A stretch of DNA of 64,000 nt. It comes from Fomes fomentarius (lineage: Eukaryota > Basidiomycota > Agaricomycetes > Polyporales > Polyporaceae). Positions 58,234-64,000 of the stretch are shown here, one piece after another (positions within the stretch are counted from its first letter, which is position 1; the number at the start of each line of letters is the position of its first letter). The position numbers and the translations under genes were made by a program. The stretch lies in the NCBI GenBank assembly GCA_022606135.1, contig JABYQN010000010.1:1674001-1738000 (forward strand), given 5' to 3'. A model generated the notes under the pieces. The model saw nothing but the letters and a program-made list of their open reading frames with translations. It did no database searches and was not told the DNA's origin.

Positions 58234-60598
58234 ACATCACGCCTGTGAAATTGAGACTTCGGTTCGTGCCGACTAAAGTACTAGGTTGTTCTGAAGAGAA
58301 GCTTCGACTACGGTATATCTACCACTTAGAGTATGCGCCATCTGAGCAGAAACATACACATACCTAGTACTCCTTACGTATGTGCGTCTTGTCCGAGTCG
58401 GACGTCCGCGAGACGGCGGACTCGGGGGCGGCGGAGTATCCTTACCTTGGCATGGCGGATACTTGCCGAATCGCGGACTCGCCTTCATCACCGCTAGCTG
58501 GTCACGTTTCTGGGACGGGGCGGGGAGGCGGGCTTGAGGAGAAGGCTGAATTCCCCCGGACAACCCCGAAGGATCTGATAGTGACGGTAAGGGAGGGGAA
58601 GGGGAGGGAGTAGAATGTGTTGGGAAGAGTCGTGCGCTGTTGAACGAGGTCAACGCAGTGCGCTTTCCAGGAGTGAACGTAGTGAAGAGTATGCTTAAAA
58701 GATGCATCCTTTGAAGGATTTCAGTCTGTTGATTTGTGGGATGAGTGACCGGGTTCCAAAGGGAACTAACATATATATAGCATGAAGTACCAGGTGACGT
58801 CACGCATTTACCGCAGCATTGCAGTGTAATCGGGCACGCTCATATACGAGACTGATTGGCATGTAGGGACAGGGGGTGGACTCAGATGCAAGTATACGGA
58901 CACTGGAGCTTGCTGTGTTGGTCAACATGCATATGCGACACCATGCTATCGCCACAAGACGACCTCATCTCTGAAAGTCTGGAGGTTAACAATGCACAGA
59001 GGCAGTATGGTGGCAATGTGCCAGCAAACTGCAACAACGCAACGACCTGATAAATACGTACCAGAGATTTGTGAATGTACACAGTGCTGGCAGCTTGGGC
59101 CTAGTACTTTCCGTATGATGGCATATCTGCCGACAACGCAGATTGTGGGCATAGAAGCAGGGAGGGCAAACATGACTTCACACGGCAGGATACTATCGTG
59201 TATATCGAACCTTGAGGGTGAGACGTGGTGGCAAATGACAGCGACTGAGCGCCGGCGCGGATCGCAGAGATGCCGCCAAACTTGACGCTTCGCAAAGCCC
59301 CCTATGCGCAGGATCCCTGCCTCATGTGTCCCTGCTTTCATCAACGTTGTAAGCTCCACCTTACTCAGGGATGCGATCTTGACTCCTCTGTCTTTCATCC
59401 CTCCGCCAAACTGTAACGGCAATAACTTATTCAAGAACAGAAGTTGCTCATATGTTTTTAATCTACTTGGAGTCCACAGTGGGCAAAATGGGACACGGTT
59501 CTTTCCTTGTTCGAGTTCATCGGCAGACCGCTTGTATATTGGGCGTCGAGTAAAGTCTATGAACAACACCACCAAGCGAAGACCGCTAGGTGCTACACGC
59601 AATGGAAAGAGGCGACACTGTGACAATATCAGAGACACGATTCGCGATGCCGCCACTCTGACCACCCAATCCTGACAGCCGGTTTCTGAGGCGATTCATC
59701 AGACCCCACAGAATCGCCAGTAAAATCGTGTCCGAGACCAACTTCGAAATCGGGCACTCTGAACACCCCTATTACTGGTGCCATGACTTCACGCCGGGGT
59801 AGGTCTGTAGTCTACCCTAACCCGCCACTGGTACAGGAGAACGCACTCGCACAGGAGGCTCACGTCATGTATTGGTAGAGGGGCAGGTGCATCACGGCAC
59901 AATGGAGCAGGCAAGGCGAGATTTGGAAGGAGACGGAAGCTCGAGTTGAAGCTGCCACTCGTCACTTAGAAGGAGGTTCCCACTTCAGGTCTATAGTAAG
60001 TGTTTTCCCATGCTCCTACCCGCGTCTGATCTCACCTCAATGCCTGCTATACCTATGAGTTCTACCGGTACACCAAGACAGTCTCGCCTTCAACGTGCTG
60101 CTTGGCCTCTACACCATCAACGGTATATGACGTGATCGCCACAATTTACTTGGATTTTGAGTTCATTACCTGCATCTATGGCACTACACCGTCGACCACG
60201 ATCTCGTCAAGTTTCAAATCCGACAGCCTGAGATTGACTGTCCTCAGGACTATCCATGCTGTCGCACCGCATCGAGCCTGAGTCTGGTCTTATCGAAGAA
60301 CAAGGACTCTGATGGCTACTGAAGCTGTAGTAGCAATATACGCATGCACTTCCTATCCCTGGGGCCTCTCTGGGAGGAGCCTGACCCTGGGCTGCCGGTG
60401 TAAACAAATGCCACCTTTTCCAATAGTCCGGGTGGTATATTACTTAGATTGTAGTATTTAGGAAGGTTTACGCATAATGTGGAGATTCAAGGCTGCTGAA
60501 ATACGGGGGCGGTGATGCATTGCAACACCCTCAAATTACATCCAGGTTGGACTGACTTCAAGGCATTGCCAACTGAAGTCTGAGGAGTTCCGGCATCA
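58234..60598. other. Gene-poor stretch of about 2.4 kb
   Basis: Holds scattered short frames and one 239-codon minus-strand frame at 58946-59665 with no family resemblance and no matching composition. A minus-strand frame at 58273-58803 could be a 5' exon of copy B. No repeats or transposase-like sequence seen. Confidence 0.4.
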
Positions 60599-60906
60599 TT
60601 ACTTGCGCGGCGGGAGATTGACATTCTTCCTGGCCGCTTGAGATGTCATTCGCTGCTTCTGAGGGATCTTGGGGGCTTGGCCTGTTGGTGCTCCGTTGGT
60701 CTCCCCGAGCAGAGGCGTGTACGGACGTGAAGATACGCACTGGGATTAGAAGGATTTTGAGGTGTCGCCGGGGTAGACGGTTGGTTCTGTGCTTGTCTAT
60801 TGTGTAGGGCGAGGGAGACATCGTTAGCTCAGTGATTCTGTTTATAGGATGACGGGTAGAAAAAACTTAACTTGTTCTCGTTGGCATTCTGACCGTTCTG
60901 CGACAT
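60599..60906 (-). CDS. Small spliced gene, 57 residues
   Basis: Three minus-strand exons, 60872-60906, 60741-60796 and 60599-60681, join in phase through introns of 75 and 59 bases with GT-AG ends. The product is 57 residues, polar, rich in Gln, Asn and Pro: it begins MSQNGQNANENKQAQNQP and ends RMTSQAARKNVNLPPRK. No cysteine, no signal peptide, no helix. The basic end suggests nucleic-acid or ribosome contact, but that is only inference. Support comes from consistent splice phases and a clean stop, not homology. It stands alone in a gene-poor stretch. Confidence 0.55.
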
Positions 60907-61862
60907 TGTAGATGTAGCTATGGCTTTATACGAAGTGTACAGTATGTGGAGTGTTGAGACTGCTTGGATTGAAGATGCTGAGGACCAGACGGAGGGGCCT
61001 TATAACGATTGACATTTGTGCCATCATCGTAAGAGGGCAATGATGCAGCGTGCGCAACTCAGTTGGCTATGCGTCTGTTACGAGTGCCACTCTGTGTTAT
61101 ACTGCGTCCATGATTGATGAAGTGCGAAAGGACTTACCGATGCATGGGATCGCAAAGGCTCGCATAGGTTATGGAACTGGCGGGATTATCATTCCTTCTA
61201 GCCACACCGAGCAGCTCTTTCAACGTAAGTGAAGCCACAGTGTGTATTGTGCCCGGGAACTGAGTCGTGTGCGCGTCGGGCTCGGCAACACTTCGTGGGC
61301 GCACTCTGCGTTCGATACTACTACAACGGGGCATATTTTACCGATTCATGGGAAAAGAACAGCTGTCTAAGCATGTAGGAGCTAGCGGCAGAGAGGGGAG
61401 GTGTTTTGGGGTATAACTGCTCAGACAAATGTCAGGCCACAACAAGCAGGGAGTAGAGAGGAACGAAAGAGTTGAACCACAACTTGAAATGAGGTGCGGT
61501 GGCTGTGCACGGTTGACGGCAGCGGAAGGCAATGCTGGAGAACCTGAATGCTGCCCTGGTGCTGCCAGGGTCTCCCGCCCCGCTCGCCCCGATGGCACGC
61601 TTTCTGTTCGACGTTGTCTCGGAACAAACTCATAACCTGAGGCCCGCGCGGTCCACGACTCACTTGACCGACTTGGAGGATCACGTTCAGCGCGTCGGCA
61701 CGGTCATCTGACAGTGACACGTACGGGACCCTCTTCGGACCATTGAATACCGCCCGCCTCGGCCGTCTCAGCTCCTCTTCGCGACTTCTGCCTTCTTCCC
61801 TCCGTTCTTATATGTCCAGCTTGCGGCAGTTGTGTCCCCAACGCCCGTTTCTCCTCTCCCAC
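60907..61862. other. Intergenic, about 950 bases
   Basis: Divergent promoters of the 57-residue gene and alpha-galactosidase. Nothing else recognised. Pyrimidine-rich on the plus strand just before the galactosidase start. Confidence 0.4.
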
Positions 61863-63730
61863 ATGGCGCTGTCTCTGCTCGCTCTCGCCACCGTCCTTCC
61901 GGTGGTCATCGCTCTCGACAACGGTTTGGCGTTGACGCCACAGATGGGCTGGAACACATGGAATCGTTTCGGATGTGGCATCAACGAGGACCTCATCCTC
62001 AGCTCTGCCAACGCACTCATCTCCAACAACTTGACCGCACTCGGCTACAATTGTGAGTTCATCAATTGTTGGGCGTCATGACATGATCCGTTCAGTGGCT
62101 ATCCTGTACCCTTCGGCTCGTTCAAAGATGTGCTTGTGGACGATTGTGAGTCCCGTTAGTTGTATGCATGCATGAATGGAGTGTGAAGACGCCTCGGTAG
62201 GCTGGCAAGCCGACGCCCGCGACACTGAGACCGGTGCGCCTGTGGAGAACAAGGACAAATTCCCGAACGGTATCAAGGACGTTGCAGACAAAGTTCATGA
62301 TCTGGGCCTTAAGGTGCGTCCGAGGTGCATGTACCCAGAAATCCATTCCAATCATCCCGTGTAGATCGGAATATATAGCAGCGCTGGAACGTGAGTGCTC
62401 CCGAAACAGAACGGAAATAGTGCCGCAGACTCAACGTTCCGTCCATCACTAGTTACACTTGCGGCGGCAAATTCGGCTCGCTCGGCTTCGAGGAAATCGA
62501 CGCGAAGACGTACGCATCGTGGGGTATCGACTATCTGAAGTATGATAACTGTTACAATGAGGGTCGAGCGGGCACACCCCAGATCTCCTATGAGCGGTAC
62601 AACAACATGTCCCGCGCTCTGAACGCTACCGGGCGTCCGATTTTGTACTCCATGTGCAACTGGGGAGAAGACGGCCCCTGGAACTTCGCCGTTGTATGTA
62701 TGCACGTTCAACTATCGACAAGCGACGCTCATTGCTCTATAGAATATCGCTAATAGCTGGCGTATCTCGGGAGATATCTATGATGTATGTGTCCCACTCT
62801 TGTCACAGACCAAGTTCGTCTCAATGCTGTGTTGACAGAATTTCGACCGTTACGACGACCGGTGCCCATGCACAGATATGCTGGATTGCAAACTGCCGGG
62901 CTTCCGTAAGGCATCATATTTACTCAGTGATATTGGTCATACTGAGCGGTGCTGCTACAGATTGTGCGGTGACTCGCATCCTCGATTACTCCGCGCCGCT
63001 TGGGCAGAAGGCGGGTCGTGGGCACTGGAATGACCTCGACATGCTTGAGGTGGGCAACGGCGGAATGACGTTCGACGAATACGGTTAGCGTGGGTTTCTT
63101 CATCGCATTCTCTACTATACTCAATCATGACATTCTCAGTCACACATTTCTCTATGTGGGCGCTCGTCAAGAGTCCGCTTATCCTCGGGAATGATATCAC
63201 GAACATGGTGGGTCCTTCCTTCGGACCTCATTCGCAGTGTTTGCTCACAGATACGAGCAGTCTGACGAGACCAAGCTCATCATCTCGAATGAAGCTATCA
63301 TCGGCGTGAACCAAGACCCGAGTGGCCCTGCGATTCGCGTCTGGAAGCGTCCGGTGTCGGATGGCGGTGACCTCCAGCTGTGGTCCAGTAGTCTCAACAA
63401 CAAGTGCGTTTCTTCGTGCATGCGTTTGGCGCATACAGCCACCTGCTCACTCTCTTCACTAGCCGATTCGTCTTCGCCGTCGTCAATTCCTCGCCGTCTA
63501 ACCAAACTGTCGACATCGCGCTGGAGGACGTTTTCGTCGACCAGGGCAAACAGTTCGGGTCGGGCACGTTTACGCTATATGATCTCTGGCAGAAGGACGA
63601 GAATGACCAGTGGGGGAAGGGTATCGGCAACTTCCAGGGCCAGGTTACCGTTGATCTCGCAACGCATCAGACAAAGGTGTACCGGGCAATTCCTGTGTCA
63701 AACTCGAAGAGGGCTGCAGACGAGTTATGA
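61863..63730 (+). CDS. Alpha-galactosidase, glycoside hydrolase family 27
   Basis: Removes terminal alpha-1,6-galactose from galactomannan and raffinose-type sugars. Eleven exons: 61863-62052, 62128-62145, 62201-62313, 62365-62390, 62453-62693, 62743-62784, 62839-62905, 62961-63083, 63140-63207, 63261-63403, 63463-63730; 432 residues. Signal peptide MALSLLALATVLPVVIA precedes LALTPQMGWNTWNRFGCG, the family start. The nucleophile is Asp147 in YLKYDNC, the acid/base is Asp207 in SWRISGDI, and GHWNDLDMLEVGNGGM is present (family WNDPDML). Two exons are only 18 and 26 bases. The protein ends in ADEL, a variant of the HDEL retrieval signal. The stop is TGA at 63728-63730, after which the frame continues; see the next entry. 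An upstream ATG at 61743 is in frame but is less like a signal peptide. Confidence 0.95.
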
Positions 63731-63835
63731 CTTGCTGTGGGTGTTGCGGTTGGCACTGCGGCCGGTATTATTGGAGTCATGTGGCTTGTGAGGACGAGGG
63801 CGAAAGGATGGCTGTTGAAGAGAAAGGTTGCATGA
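63731..63835 (+). other. In-frame extension after alpha-galactosidase stop
   Basis: Directly after the TGA, the same frame stays open for 34 codons to a second TGA at 63833-63835. It reads as a hydrophobic helix (LAVGVAVGTAAGIIGVMWLV) followed by a basic tail (RTRAKGWLLKRKVA), the layout of a type I membrane anchor. Either the TGA is read through, or it is a recent nonsense change in a once membrane-anchored enzyme, or a base-call error. Beyond 63835 to 64000 nothing is recognised. Confidence 0.6.
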
Positions 63836-64000
63836 ACATGGGCTGGTGTGATGTATGCATGGAGTGTGTGGCCAGTGCACCCGACGGCAGACACACACAC
63901 ATGGATACAACAAGGAATTTGATGGACAAGCTATACATGTATCGTACGACGGACTTCGATCGTGGTGAATGTAGTGTCTCGTCGTGTCATAACCCTCATT

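Noticed and set aside
58946..59665. 239-codon open frame on the minus strand
   Set aside because: Composition is unlike a protein domain, no splice partners or family motifs; long frames arise by chance in GC-rich DNA.
60826..60845. tRNA-like D-arm string TAGCTCAGT
   Set aside because: No acceptor pairing or T-loop follows; it lies in the intron of the small minus-strand gene.

Overview
This window looks like nuclear DNA of an Agaricomycete (mushroom-forming basidiomycete), quite possibly a polypore. Genes are compact and on both strands. They are cut by many GT-AG introns of mostly 45-65 bases, with several very small exons. The families are fungal: homoserine kinase, CTR copper transporter, a secreted BIM1/X325-type copper protein, LysM protein, MPH1 helicase. 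I see no tRNA, rRNA, CRISPR array or intact transposon. All exon structures were joined by hand from splice sites and reading frame, so single-base edges may be off. Layout: 1-8441 is the C-terminal two-thirds of the dynein heavy chain. 8.7-11.8 kb is a head-to-head pair for threonine metabolism (homoserine kinase THR1 and threonine aldolase GLY1). 12.0-17.1 kb is the ribosome-biogenesis factor URB2 with 13 introns. 17.6-25 kb holds an unknown protein, an RNF14-like RBR ubiquitin ligase and a multi-KH RNA-binding protein. 25.6-29.7 kb holds V-ATPase subunit C, a tandem rhodanese and a small unknown protein. 31.2-33.1 kb is a likely copper-uptake pair: a BIM1/X325-like GPI protein with a mature N-terminal histidine, next to a CTR copper transporter. 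34-38 kb holds a single-domain rhodanese, frataxin and an unknown nuclear-looking protein. 38.4-46 kb holds WDR70, a BET bromodomain protein (BDF1) and a G-patch/zinc-finger protein. 46-52 kb holds the FANCM/MPH1 helicase and mitochondrial Fe-S factor IND1. 52.9-58.2 kb holds a secreted LysM protein, GINS subunit PSF1 and two tandem RBR ligase paralogues. 58.2-61.8 kb is gene-poor apart from one 57-residue spliced gene. 61.9-63.8 kb is a GH27 alpha-galactosidase. Points most worth a second look: (1) the alpha-galactosidase ends in ADEL followed by a lone TGA, after which the same frame runs on for 34 codons that encode a membrane helix and basic tail; (2) the BIM1-like/CTR neighbours; (3) THR1 and GLY1 share a short promoter with a Gcn4-type and an E-box core; (4) BDF1 and MPH1 each carry an apparent one-base deletion, which may be assembly error; (5) MPH1 needs a 4-base microexon; (6) two GC-AG introns.
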